From Psychroflexus tropicus DSM 15496 (lineage in GTDB: Bacteria; Bacteroidota; Bacteroidia; Flavobacteriales; Flavobacteriaceae), in assembly GCF_000378765.1 (NCBI RefSeq), contig NZ_KB905342.1, positions 744,001 to 808,000 on the forward strand: 64,000 bases of DNA. The letters run 5' to 3'. The translations under genes and the position numbers were made by a program. Below, one piece after another: positions 7,160 through 15,356 of this stretch. Each line of letters begins with the position of its first letter. Position 1 is the stretch's first letter. A model generated the notes under the pieces. The model searched no databases. It saw only the letters and a program-made list of their open reading frames with translations, and was not told where the DNA came from.

Positions 7160-7849
7160 TTAACTAGGTTCATTCAATAAATCCAAGAAATCTACCGCAG
7201 TGGCTTCCATCTGGTGGACCACTTTATCCGTCCTTACTACCACATGGTTATAACCAATATAAGCGATAATACCTACAATAAGCCCTGCCACTGTGGTCGT
7301 CATAGCTGTATAAATACCTTCAGCCAGAGATCCCATTTCAGCTTGTCCACTGCTGGTGGCCAATTCATGAAAAGCCAAAACCATTCCAATGACGGTGCCC
7401 AGAAAGCCTATCATAGGGGCTGCTCCTGCAATTGTAGCTAAAACACTCACATTTTTTTCAAGTTTATAGACTTCGAGTCGACCAGCGTTTTCTATAGCTG
7501 TATTAATATCTTCGAGAGGAGAACCAATTCTGGAGATGCCTTTTTCAGTCAATCTAGCTACCGGAGAATTTTCCTGTGCACAACGGATTTTTGCCGACTC
7601 AATATTACCAGAAGTGACACTGTCCTTAATTTGATTCATAAAATTTTTATCTGTTTTGGACGCGGCCTTGATCGCAAAAATGCGTTCAAAGTAAATATAA
7701 ATGGCAAAGAACAGAAGAACAGCCAAAATGATGATGATAATAGTACCTCCGGGACCTCCGCTAAAAATGAGATCAATGATGGAAAGAGTTTTTTCTTCAA
7801 CAAGTTCCTCTGCTACCTCAGGGGATTCTTGAACAAATGGTATTGACAT
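7160..7849 (-). CDS. exbB: ExbB/TolQ/MotA proton-channel family protein
   Basis: A 229-aa inner-membrane channel subunit that uses proton-motive force to energise TonB. It has a first membrane helix near residues 34-54 (a Gly/Ile-rich stretch) and two C-terminal helices. The signature APMIGFLGTVIGMVLAFHEL lies at about residues 143-162, and a further Thr/Ala/Gly-rich helix (TAMTTTVAGLIVGIIAY) near 180-197. It is the first gene of the exbB-exbD-tonB-folC operon. Confidence 0.93.
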   Translation of the reverse strand: MSIPFVQESPEVAEELVEEKTLSIIDLIFSGGPGGTIIIIILAVLLFFAIYIYFERIFAIKAASKTDKNFMNQIKDSVTSGNIESAKIRCAQENSPVARLTEKGISRIGSPLEDINTAIENAGRLEVYKLEKNVSVLATIAGAAPMIGFLGTVIGMVLAFHELATSSGQAEMGSLAEGIYTAMTTTVAGLIVGIIAYIGYNHVVVRTDKVVHQMEATAVDFLDLLNEPS

Positions 7850-7923
7850 AAGAAATAGAATAAGATTGATATATTAACGCTAATGTAAACAATTAATTTC
7901 ATCACCTCTAAGGAATTATAAGG

Positions 7924-9150
7924 CTACAATAATTCTTTTAAGGCAATTTCATAAGCTACACTACTGATGTGTTTCTTATCGTTGTTATTTTCATAAGTTT
8001 TTTGGATCGCGTTCTTAATCGTGATGGAAATATCATTAAAAATAGCTTCATCGGTCATCATCACCTTACGTTCCATAAAATAGGCGAAAACTCTTGCCAT
8101 ACCACAATTGGCAATAAAATCTGGAATAAGACTTACTTTCTCATCTGCATATTCCATGATAGGTCCAAAAAAGATCTCCTTATCGGCGAAGGGAACGTTG
8201 GCCCCACTGGAAATAACTTCCAGTCCATGCTCTACCAAACTATCGATTTGGTCTTTTTGGATTAATCTTGAAGCGGCACAAGGCGCCAAAATTTCAGCTC
8301 CTAAATTCCAGAATTGAGCATTGGCTTCCTCAAAGGATAGCATGTCTGTACTTTTTAAGCTATTGCCTTCTTTGGTAAGGAACAATTCTTTAATCTCTTC
8401 GAAACTAAAACCATCTTCATTTATCAATCCACCACCAATATCTAAAATACCAATGATTTTCACTCCCATTTTAGCTAGATAAAATGCCGCAGCAGAACCG
8501 ACGTTTCCAAAGCCCTGTATAATTGCTTTTTTGCCTTTTACGTCTCCACCGTAAACATTGTAATAATGCCTTATCGACTCCGCTACTCCAAAACCTGTAC
8601 ACATGTCAGCTACCGTAAATTTCCTCAAGACATCTGGCGTATAATCTGTGTTTTCGATCACCTTGATTACTCCATGTCTCAGTTGTCCAATTCTATTAAT
8701 TTTATCGGCTTCTGTAGGCTGAAAGTGGCCGTTAAATACACCTTCCTGTGGATGCCACACTCCACAGCTTTCAGTAATAGGAATCACTTCATTAATCTCA
8801 TCAACGTTAAGGTCTCCACCAGTCCCATAGTAGCTTTTCAAAAGGGGAGACACGGCTTTATACCAACGCTCTAGCACAGCTTGTTTTCTTGGATCTTTGG
8901 GGTCAAAATTAATTCCAGATTTAGCTCCGCCTATAGCCGGACCAGAAACGGTAAACTTAATTTCCATGGTTTTAGCCAGCGATAAGACTTCATTTTCATT
9001 AAGGCCTTTACGCATTCTGGTTCCACCACCGGCAGCACCTCCGCGCAAGGAATTGATCACTGCCCAGCCTTCTGCTTCTGTTTCGGAGTCCTTCCAATGG
9101 AATACAATTTCTGGGGCTTTATCTTCGTATTTTGTCAATAATTCTTTCAT
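7924..9150 (-). CDS. Glu/Leu/Phe/Val dehydrogenase family protein
   Basis: Oxidative deamination of an amino acid to a 2-oxo acid with NAD(P)+. The substrate-binding block LRGGAAGGGTRM is near residue 35, the catalytic-Lys region GPAIGGAKSGINFDP near 70 and the Rossmann motif GFGNVGSAAA near 212. I place the start at ATG 9150 (MKELLTKYEDKAPE): a longer frame beginning at 9195 overlaps the -7 box at 9179-9186 and so cannot be translated from that promoter. About 408 aa. Glutamate is the likeliest substrate, but leucine or other substrates are possible. It is a separate unit from exbB, 75 nt away. Confidence 0.88.
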   Translation of the reverse strand: MKELLTKYEDKAPEIVFHWKDSETEAEGWAVINSLRGGAAGGGTRMRKGLNENEVLSLAKTMEIKFTVSGPAIGGAKSGINFDPKDPRKQAVLERWYKAVSPLLKSYYGTGGDLNVDEINEVIPITESCGVWHPQEGVFNGHFQPTEADKINRIGQLRHGVIKVIENTDYTPDVLRKFTVADMCTGFGVAESIRHYYNVYGGDVKGKKAIIQGFGNVGSAAAFYLAKMGVKIIGILDIGGGLINEDGFSFEEIKELFLTKEGNSLKSTDMLSFEEANAQFWNLGAEILAPCAASRLIQKDQIDSLVEHGLEVISSGANVPFADKEIFFGPIMEYADEKVSLIPDFIANCGMARVFAYFMERKVMMTDEAIFNDISITIKNAIQKTYENNNDKKHISSVAYEIALKELL

Positions 9151-9178
9151 GAGAATCCTATACTTTTCTGTTTGAGCG

Positions 9179-9186
9179 CAAATATA
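9179..9186 (-). promoter_or_regulatory. -7 promoter box of the amino-acid dehydrogenase gene
   Basis: TATATTTG on the minus strand, 28 nt before the ATG at 9150. This placement decides the start codon. No clear -33 TTG at usual spacing. Confidence 0.6.
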
Positions 9187-9238
9187 GAGATTCATCTACA
9201 GTTGCTTTGTAGAAGCTTCAATTATTCTTAAACCTATA

Positions 9239-10291
9239 TTAAGGCAGAAACACTTCGCCAGAACTATGGTCATGACTAGCCCCTGTCACCGAAGCCAGGA
9301 CATTGATTTCATTTCTTTCTCTTAGGACACCTAAAAGCGCAAAGATGAGAGCCTCCTTATAATTGACGACTTCAGGATTGGGAATGATCAGTTCTGTTGA
9401 GCTTTGTTCGGTAATCAATTGCATCAAATAAGAGTTAAAGCTTCCGCCGCCAGTAAAAAGTACCTTCTTTTTACCCTGGAGTGCTATTGCAATTTGATGG
9501 GCAAAATGCTGAGTACAGGTCGCCATAATCTCTTCTGATTTTAATCCAGATTGATCCAGTAGGGGAAGAAATTCAGCTTCCAGCCATTCGATGCCTAAAG
9601 ATTTTGGCCCTGGTGAAGAATAATACTGAAGGGTATTCAGCTCAGATAAAAGCTTTGAATTGACCACTGAAGCCTTGGCGATACGACCACCTTCATCGTA
9701 GTCTTGCCCCAAAAGTTCGGCATATCGATTCAGAACTTTATTCACCGGACAGATGTCAAAGGCAAGACGCTTGCCATTGCTTTCGTAGGAGATATTTGCA
9801 AACCCACCTAAATTAACACAAGCATCATATTCGCTAAAAAGTAAGCGATCACCTATAGGAACCAATGGCGCACCCTGGCCTCCCAGTTCAACATCCTGAA
9901 CTCTAAAGTCACAAATCACATTACATCCCGTTAACTTTGCAAGCTCTGGAAGGTTTCCTATTTGATAGGTGAGCTTCTTTTCAGGTTGATGCAAAACCGT
10001 ATGACCGTGAGAAGCGATAAAGTCCAGGTTGGTAATTTGGTGTTCATCGATAAATCGGTTGATGAATTCAGACAGAATTTGAGTATAGTTAACATCTATC
10101 GCTTTGATGCGTTCCAAAGGCAATGTGTGAGCATTGGCTAGTTGATGCTTCCATTCGTTCGTATATTCATAAGTTAAAGCGGTATGAATTTCAAAAGAAA
10201 AAGATACTCCAGCCTTGATGCTGCAATACACGAGATCCAACCCATCCAGAGAAGTACCTGACATCACCCCGATAACTGAATAGACTTCCAT
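9239..10291 (-). CDS. anmK: Anhydro-N-acetylmuramic acid kinase
   Basis: Phosphorylates and opens 1,6-anhydro-MurNAc from recycled peptidoglycan, giving MurNAc-6-phosphate. The ATP-binding signature GVMSGTSLDGLDL is at the N-terminus, with VNLGGFANIS near 180 and the FTGGGSFN nucleotide loop near 293. I start it at ATG 10291 (MEVYSVIGVMSGTS, 350 aa); the upstream TTG at 10312 lies inside the -7 box. It is divergent from the acyl-CoA dehydrogenase, and no other recycling gene is adjacent. Length and motifs fit AnmK well. Confidence 0.92.
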   Translation of the reverse strand: MEVYSVIGVMSGTSLDGLDLVYCSIKAGVSFSFEIHTALTYEYTNEWKHQLANAHTLPLERIKAIDVNYTQILSEFINRFIDEHQITNLDFIASHGHTVLHQPEKKLTYQIGNLPELAKLTGCNVICDFRVQDVELGGQGAPLVPIGDRLLFSEYDACVNLGGFANISYESNGKRLAFDICPVNKVLNRYAELLGQDYDEGGRIAKASVVNSKLLSELNTLQYYSSPGPKSLGIEWLEAEFLPLLDQSGLKSEEIMATCTQHFAHQIAIALQGKKKVLFTGGGSFNSYLMQLITEQSSTELIIPNPEVVNYKEALIFALLGVLRERNEINVLASVTGASHDHSSGEVFLP

Positions 10292-10309
10292 AAGTAGATA
10301 TTTAAACCT

Positions 10310-10317
10310 CAAAACTA
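10310..10317 (-). promoter_or_regulatory. -7 promoter box of anmK
   Basis: TAGTTTTG on the minus strand, 18 nt before ATG 10291. It implies a very short 5'UTR. Confidence 0.5.
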
Positions 10318-10406
10318 ATTTAAACTCTTCAATTAATTTATAAATCCTATTTTAAAAGTTGAGCCTACACAGCTTTTACATTAATCTTAATTTATAAAAG
10401 GTTACG

Positions 10407-10437
10407 TTGAAAATTCTTCAAGTTAATCTTATATTTG
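10407..10437 (+). promoter_or_regulatory. Promoter of the acyl-CoA dehydrogenase gene
   Basis: TTG (10407-10409), 20 nt, TATATTTG (10430-10437): near-ideal flavobacterial promoter, 35 nt before the start codon. Confidence 0.75.
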
Positions 10438-10472
10438 TGGCAAATTTTTAATAAAACTGAAACAGTAACCCT

Positions 10473-11615
10473 ATGGATTTTAAGTTAACTGAAGAACATG
10501 AAATGATACGCCAGGCGGCTAGAGATTTCGCTAATAATGAATTGAAACCAGGAGTCATTGAAAGAGATGAGAAGCAAGAATTTCCTAAAGAGCAAATCAA
10601 AAAATTAGGCGAGCTAGGCTTTATGGGGATGATGGCGTCACCAGAGTATGGTGGTGGTGGAATGGACACCGTTTCTTACGTGTTAGCTATGGAGGAATTA
10701 TCAAAAATCGACGCTTCGGCTTCAGTGGTAGTTTCAGTAAATAATTCTTTGGTATGCTGGGGATTGGATACTTACGGTACTGAAGAACAAAAGAAAAAAT
10801 ACTTAACTCAATTAACCACAGGAGAAAAAATAGGTGCCTTTTGTTTGAGTGAACCAGAAGCTGGTAGTGATGCAACCTCACAAAAGACAACTGCTATAGA
10901 CCATGGAGATCATTATGTGATTAATGGAACTAAAAACTGGATCACTAACGGAGGTTCTGCAGACATTTACTTAGTGATTGCTCATACCGATAAAGATAAA
11001 AAGCACAGAGGAATCAACGCGTTTATTCTTGAAAAAGGCATGGAAGGCTTTGAAGTTGGCCCTAAAGAACAAAAAATGGGAATCCGTGGAAGTGATACGC
11101 ATTCCTTGACTTTTAATGATGTAAAAGTGCCTAAAGAAAACCGTATTGGTGAAGATGGATTCGGCTTTAAATTCGCTATGAAAACCCTTTCTGGAGGACG
11201 AATAGGTATCGCAGCCCAAGCTTTAGGAATTGCTGCTGGTGCCTATGAAATGGCCAAAGACTATTCTAAAATCAGAAAAGCTTTTGGAACCGAAATCAAA
11301 AATCATCAGGCCATTGCTTTTAAATTAGCTGATATGCACACTAGCATTGAGGCGGCTAGACATATGGTGATGAAAGCAGCCTGGGATAAGGATAATGGTG
11401 AAAACTACGACTTATCTGGTGCAATGGCTAAACTCTACGCCTCAAAAGTAGCAATGGATGTAACTGTAGAAGCAGTGCAAGTCCATGGTGGTAATGGATA
11501 CGTGAAAGAATATCATGTAGAGCGTTTGATGAGGGACGCGAAGATTACCCAAATTTATGAAGGAACATCAGAAATCCAAAAAATTGTGATCTCCAGAAGT
11601 ATTCTGGCAGATTAA
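10473..11615 (+). CDS. Acyl-CoA dehydrogenase (short-chain / butyryl-CoA type)
   Basis: FAD enzyme that oxidises acyl-CoA to trans-2-enoyl-CoA in beta-oxidation or branched-chain degradation. The 380-aa protein has the family signatures CLSEPEAGSDA (about 128-138), GTKNWITNGG (about 152-161) and the C-terminal QIYEGTSEIQKIVI block with the catalytic Glu position typical of short-chain enzymes. It is monocistronic, with a promoter upstream and a terminator downstream. Chain-length specificity is inferred from overall similarity only; a partner electron-transfer flavoprotein is not in the window. Confidence 0.92.
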   Translation: MDFKLTEEHEMIRQAARDFANNELKPGVIERDEKQEFPKEQIKKLGELGFMGMMASPEYGGGGMDTVSYVLAMEELSKIDASASVVVSVNNSLVCWGLDTYGTEEQKKKYLTQLTTGEKIGAFCLSEPEAGSDATSQKTTAIDHGDHYVINGTKNWITNGGSADIYLVIAHTDKDKKHRGINAFILEKGMEGFEVGPKEQKMGIRGSDTHSLTFNDVKVPKENRIGEDGFGFKFAMKTLSGGRIGIAAQALGIAAGAYEMAKDYSKIRKAFGTEIKNHQAIAFKLADMHTSIEAARHMVMKAAWDKDNGENYDLSGAMAKLYASKVAMDVTVEAVQVHGGNGYVKEYHVERLMRDAKITQIYEGTSEIQKIVISRSILAD

Positions 11616-11637
11616 CTGATTCAAAATAATTTTTTTT

Positions 11638-11668
11638 AAAAGGTCAGCAGGAACGCTGGCCTTTTTTA
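11638..11668 (+). terminator. Rho-independent terminator after the acyl-CoA dehydrogenase
   Basis: AAAGG-CAGC and GCTG-CCTTT arms around a short loop, followed by T6, 24 nt past the stop codon. Confidence 0.8.
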
Positions 11669-11705
11669 GTTTAAAATGATAATCTTGCGCCTTTAATACT
11701 TAACT

Positions 11706-11966
11706 ATGAAAATTTCAGTTGAATTAACCTTAACTCCCATTCAGGATGATTTTGAACCCATCATCATTAATTTTATAAAAGCTCTGCGTCATTCTGGTTT
11801 AACAGTGATAGAAAATCCTTTAAGCACACAGGTTTATGGCGAATACGATACAGTGATGCAGATTTTGAAAGATGAGGTAGAGATTGCTTTTGAAGCCATG
11901 GAGCGTGGGCTAATACATATGAAACTCGTAAAATCTGATAGAAGCGACTATGAACCTCATTTTTGA
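11706..11966 (+). CDS. Thiamine-binding (YkoF/MTH1187-like) protein
   Basis: Small cytosolic ferredoxin-fold protein of the family whose members bind thiamine or pyrimidine precursors. It has 86 aa: MKISVELTLTPIQDDF..., a central ENPLSTQVYGEYDTVM segment and a C-terminal alpha/beta half. The thiamine assignment rests on family resemblance and on context: it overlaps the PnuC-type permease gene by 17 nt, and a TPP-riboswitch-controlled receptor follows a few genes later. The exact ligand is an inference. Confidence 0.7.
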   Translation: MKISVELTLTPIQDDFEPIIINFIKALRHSGLTVIENPLSTQVYGEYDTVMQILKDEVEIAFEAMERGLIHMKLVKSDRSDYEPHF

Positions 11967-12588
11967 TTGGTTATTTGCAGAATACCAGAATACTCCAACT
12001 CATTTTGTCGTCCTTGAGGTTATAGCGATTGTGTTTGGGTTTTTAAGTGTGTTGTTTTCTAAAAAAGACAATATTTTGGTCTTCCCTACAGGAATTATTA
12101 GTACTTCGATTTTTGTCTATATTTTGTATCAATACAGTCTGCTAGGGGACATGATGATCAATGCCTATTATTTTATCATGAGCATTTACGGTTGGTACGT
12201 ATGGACCAGGAAAGTAGATGACTCTCATTTTGTCCCTATTGAAAGATCCTCTAAAAAAGAAAACTTACAGTCGATTTTAATTTTTACAGCCACCTGTATT
12301 TTTGTATGTATCGTTTACGAAACTTTCGATAAGTGGGACGGTTGGGTGACTTATATGGATGTCTTGACCACCGGCATCTTCTTTGTGGGAATGTGGTTGA
12401 TGGCTAAAAAACGGTTGGAGAACTGGATTTACTGGATCGTAGGGGATTTGATCTCCATTCCTTTGTATTATTATAAAGGGCTTACGTTTACTTCATTTCA
12501 ATATATTCTTTTTACTATTATTGCCGTTTATGGATTTATAGCATGGAAGAAGCACTTAAACAAACCCAAGACCAGCTTACTAGAATAG
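11950..12588 (+). CDS. PnuC-family vitamin transporter (thiamine or nicotinamide riboside)
   Basis: A 212-aa inner-membrane facilitator with about seven hydrophobic segments and the Trp/Tyr-rich PnuC pattern (SIYGWYVWTRK near 78, NWIYWIVGDLISIPLYYYKG near 157). PnuC proteins import nicotinamide riboside; close relatives named PnuT import thiamine in Bacteroidota. The overlap with the thiamine-binding gene and the nearby TPP riboswitch favour thiamine, while the downstream NadR-like kinase would also suit nicotinamide riboside. I leave both open. Confidence 0.85.
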   Translation: MNLIFDWLFAEYQNTPTHFVVLEVIAIVFGFLSVLFSKKDNILVFPTGIISTSIFVYILYQYSLLGDMMINAYYFIMSIYGWYVWTRKVDDSHFVPIERSSKKENLQSILIFTATCIFVCIVYETFDKWDGWVTYMDVLTTGIFFVGMWLMAKKRLENWIYWIVGDLISIPLYYYKGLTFTSFQYILFTIIAVYGFIAWKKHLNKPKTSLLE

Positions 12589-13097
12589 TATTATTTGGAC
12601 CCGAATCTACCGGAAAATCTACACTTGCTGCTGCTCTTGCAGATCACTACAATACAGAGTGGGTGCCAGAGTATGCCAGAGACTATCTGCAAAAGAAATA
12701 TGATGATGTTGCAGAAATATGCGCTCCCTCAGACCTAATCCCTATTGCTAAGGGTCAGATTCAACTGGAAAATGAGAAAGCTTTTGAAGCAAATCAATAC
12801 CTGTTTTGTGACACCTGTGTGCTTCAAACTTTAACTTATGCTCAGGTTTACTATAAAGACTTTAAAAGTGAGGTTTTAGAGCATTGCGTTAGGGAGCATC
12901 AATACGCTCATTTTTTTTTAACCTATATCGATACACCTTGGGTTCCCGATGATTTAAGAGATAAGCCGAATGAAAGACTTAAAATGTTTAGTATCTTTGA
13001 AAATGCACTTATTCAAAGGCAATTACCTTACACTACTTTAAAAGGAAATTTAAAGCAACGTTTACAAAAAGCCACATCTATTATAAAAACGCTATAA
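12543..13097 (+). CDS. NadR-like P-loop kinase
   Basis: A 184-aa ATPase with Walker A GPESTGKST at about residues 20-28, the VPEYARDYL motif near 43 and a FCDTCVLQT block near 92. It resembles the ribosylnicotinamide kinase domain of NadR (AAA_28 type). Its start overlaps the end of the permease gene by 46 nt, so transport and phosphorylation (metabolic trapping) of the imported vitamin are probably coupled. If the permease carries thiamine, this kinase may act on thiamine instead. No adenylyltransferase domain is present. Confidence 0.75.
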   Translation: MEEALKQTQDQLTRIVLFGPESTGKSTLAAALADHYNTEWVPEYARDYLQKKYDDVAEICAPSDLIPIAKGQIQLENEKAFEANQYLFCDTCVLQTLTYAQVYYKDFKSEVLEHCVREHQYAHFFLTYIDTPWVPDDLRDKPNERLKMFSIFENALIQRQLPYTTLKGNLKQRLQKATSIIKTL

Positions 13098-13103
13098 TTT
13101 ATT

Positions 13104-14639
13104 ATGCAATTTCATCCTAAAGACATAACTCAAATAGAAGCATACGGCCTTACAGTCGACAAAGTAAAGCAAGACTTAAAGTATTTTGAAAAGGGATTCC
13201 CAACCTTAGAAGTCGTTCGACCTGCAACAGTAGGAGATGGTATATTGCAGCTCTCTGCAGAAGAGGAAGACAATCTATATCGTCTATACTCAGATTCCGA
13301 TTTGGTTCCTGTTAAATTTGTCCCCGCCAGCGGAGCTGCCTCCAGGATGTTTCGGTTGCTTCATCAGTTTATGGATGAATTCCCTAAGTCTGGAGAAAGT
13401 CTTCATTCCTTTTTAGAAAAGGAGGATTTTCAGTCACTAGCTCCCTTGTTTGAGTCTGTAGATCAACTTCCGTTTTTTGAAGATTTGAAATTATCTATTG
13501 AAGGAAAGGGCGTTGACTTGAATAATTTATCTGAAGGTGACACAGCTCTTCAACTCACCAAACAGATGCTATCTAAAAATGGCTTTCAAATGGCAGATTT
13601 ACCTAAAGGCTTAATACCATTTCATAAATACGATGATGGGAAATTAACTGCGTTTGAAGAGCATTTTTATGAAGCTGCCAAATACATTGAAAAGGATAAT
13701 GTTGCCAAACTCCACTTCACCATTTCTGAAGACCACCTTTCAAAATTTGAAAATAAACTGAAAGATGTTCTGCCAGATATTGAAAATAATACTGGGGTCA
13801 GGTTTGAAGTTGAGTTTTCGTTTCAGCATCCCTCTACAGATACAGTATGTTTGAATGCTAAGGATGAGCTTTTTAGAGATCAAAATGATGTTATTCTCTT
13901 TAGGCCAGCGGGTCATGGAGCCTTAATTCAAAACCTGAATGCCTTAAAAGAGGATCTCGTTTTTATTAAGAATATTGATAATGTCGCTCATCGAGATTCA
14001 GAGGATGAACAACGCAAACCTACTCATAAATACAAAGCCATTTTAGCAGGATTACTGTTGCAACTTCAAGAAAAAGCTTTCGATTATTTGAACCGACTTG
14101 AGTCTGATGATTTAAGTGATGCATTTCTCGAAGAAGTCAAAGCTTTTTTAAGAAATCAGCTGAATATCCATGTCCAGTTTAAAGACAAGCAGGAGATCAT
14201 TCATTATTTAAACCGCCCGATTCGGGTTTGTGGTATGGTGATTAATGAGGGAGCACCAGGAGGAGGGCCTTTTTGGATCAAAAATGAAGATGATAGTATC
14301 TCTCTTCAAATTGTTGAAAAATCTCAAATCGATTTAAAACAAGAAGATCAAAAAGAAAAAATGCAAGCTTCTACGCATTTTAATCCAGTTGATATTGTAT
14401 GTAGTCTTAGAGATTACAAGGGAAAAACTTTTGATTTGCAGGATTTCGTCGATCAAAACAAAGGCTTTATTGCTCACAAATTTGTTGGCGGAGAACCGAT
14501 TAAAGCTCTAGAGCTTCCAGGCCTGTGGAATGGTGGTATGGCCTTTTGGAACACTGTTTTTGTAGAAGTGCCCGTCCATACTTTTAATCCGGTTAAAACA
14601 GTAATGGATCTTTTAAAACCAGGTCATCAACCAGAATAA
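13104..14639 (+). CDS. DUF4301 family protein
   Basis: A 511-aa cytosolic protein typical of Bacteroidota DUF4301. It contains VPASGAASRMF at about residues 74-84, resembling a nucleotide-sugar-binding loop, then RPAGHGALIQNLN near 270 and GGPFWIKNEDD near 389. The fold appears related to nucleotidyltransferases, but no reaction is established. It follows the NadR-like gene by 6 nt and precedes arfB by 2 nt, so it is within the same transcript. No signal peptide. Confidence 0.8.
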   Translation: MQFHPKDITQIEAYGLTVDKVKQDLKYFEKGFPTLEVVRPATVGDGILQLSAEEEDNLYRLYSDSDLVPVKFVPASGAASRMFRLLHQFMDEFPKSGESLHSFLEKEDFQSLAPLFESVDQLPFFEDLKLSIEGKGVDLNNLSEGDTALQLTKQMLSKNGFQMADLPKGLIPFHKYDDGKLTAFEEHFYEAAKYIEKDNVAKLHFTISEDHLSKFENKLKDVLPDIENNTGVRFEVEFSFQHPSTDTVCLNAKDELFRDQNDVILFRPAGHGALIQNLNALKEDLVFIKNIDNVAHRDSEDEQRKPTHKYKAILAGLLLQLQEKAFDYLNRLESDDLSDAFLEEVKAFLRNQLNIHVQFKDKQEIIHYLNRPIRVCGMVINEGAPGGGPFWIKNEDDSISLQIVEKSQIDLKQEDQKEKMQASTHFNPVDIVCSLRDYKGKTFDLQDFVDQNKGFIAHKFVGGEPIKALELPGLWNGGMAFWNTVFVEVPVHTFNPVKTVMDLLKPGHQPE

Positions 14640-14641
14640 GT

Positions 14642-15046
14642 ATGGCATCCATTGAATCTATTTTAGGGGAAGTTCAGTTTCAATCCGCCTTAAGTGGAGG
14701 TCCGGGAGGACAACACGTTAATAAAACGGAGTCTAAAGTTATTTTGACCTGGGATGTGTCTGAATCCTCGTGTATCAATTCTCAAGAAAAGCAGAGAATT
14801 TTAAACCAGCTCGCTAATAGAATTAATTCTGATAGCATTTTAAAACTTAGCGTTACTAAATCCAGAAGTCAGCATCAAAATAAAAAGATAGTTAAAGAAT
14901 CCTTCATAAAGCTTATTCAAAAAGCTCTTCAAAAACCAAAAAAGCGAATAAAAACAAAGCCTTCAAGATCTTCTAAACTAAAACGACTCCAAAAGAAAAA
15001 GCAACAGTCGGATAAAAAGCAGTTGAGGAAGAAACCAAAGCTTTAA
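14642..15046 (+). CDS. arfB: Alternative ribosome-rescue peptidyl-tRNA hydrolase
   Basis: A 134-aa class-I release-factor-like protein that frees ribosomes stalled on broken mRNA. It carries the GGQ motif in SGGPGGQHVNKTESKV (about residues 19-34) and a strongly basic C-terminal tail (KPKKRIKTKPSRSSK and more) that would enter the empty mRNA channel. There is no codon-recognition domain, which separates it from RF1/RF2. It is the last gene before the TPP riboswitch region. Confidence 0.92.
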   Translation: MASIESILGEVQFQSALSGGPGGQHVNKTESKVILTWDVSESSCINSQEKQRILNQLANRINSDSILKLSVTKSRSQHQNKKIVKESFIKLIQKALQKPKKRIKTKPSRSSKLKRLQKKKQQSDKKQLRKKPKL

Positions 15047-15149
15047 TATTTACATCAGTATACTTTTGATTTTTACAGTGAGTTTTGATCTGACAACTTA
15101 AAACTTTATTTTAATTATGAATTTCAAGGGCTGATTCAATTCTAATTCC

Positions 15150-15157
15150 TAGATTTG
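15150..15157 (+). promoter_or_regulatory. -7 box of the riboswitch-controlled transcript
   Basis: TAGATTTG, about 10 nt upstream of the riboswitch, so the leader RNA begins with the aptamer. The -33 element is weak. Confidence 0.55.
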
Positions 15158-15165
15158 CGCGAAAT

Positions 15166-15245
15166 CTCAAAGGGGTGTTTTGCGACAGCAGGACTGAGAT
15201 CATACCCAATGAACCTGGGCAAGTAATGTTGCCAAGGGAAAATGA
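15166..15245 (+). ncRNA. TPP riboswitch (THI element)
   Basis: Contains the conserved THI blocks in order: GGGGTG (15172-15177), CTGAGATCATACCC (15194-15207), GAACCTGG (15211-15218) and TAATG-TTGCCAAGGGAA (to 15240). A second hairpin (ATGACAA/TTGTCAT, 15242-15259) and an intrinsic terminator follow before the receptor gene. The layout is that of transcription attenuation: TPP binding should favour the terminator. Confidence 0.95.
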
Positions 15246-15273
15246 CAAATTCTTGTCATGCATTGCTTATACT

Positions 15274-15306
15274 CCTGATACCAAAGTGGTCATCAGGTTT
15301 TTTTTA
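15274..15306 (+). terminator. Riboswitch-controlled intrinsic terminator
   Basis: CCTGAT (15274-15279) and ATCAGG (15292-15297) plus an inner CCA/TGG pair, then eight T (15298-15305). It sits between the TPP aptamer and the receptor start codon, so it is the probable expression platform. Confidence 0.85.
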
Positions 15307-15356
15307 TGTTTAACTTTTGAATAATGGCCCCTTTTATTCGTAAACCATTTTTACGA

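Noticed and set aside
7969-8265. Plus-strand frame antisense to the amino-acid dehydrogenase, and similar antisense frames at 8897, 20763, 33979, 36410 and 60654
   Set aside because: Compositions mirror the gene on the opposite strand, with no family resemblance, promoter or plausible start; the minus- or plus-strand gene opposite each is clear.
15324-15356. Start of the thiamine receptor at ATG 15324
   Set aside because: It would add 11 residues in front of a complete signal peptide that begins at ATG 15357. Not excluded, but less likely.
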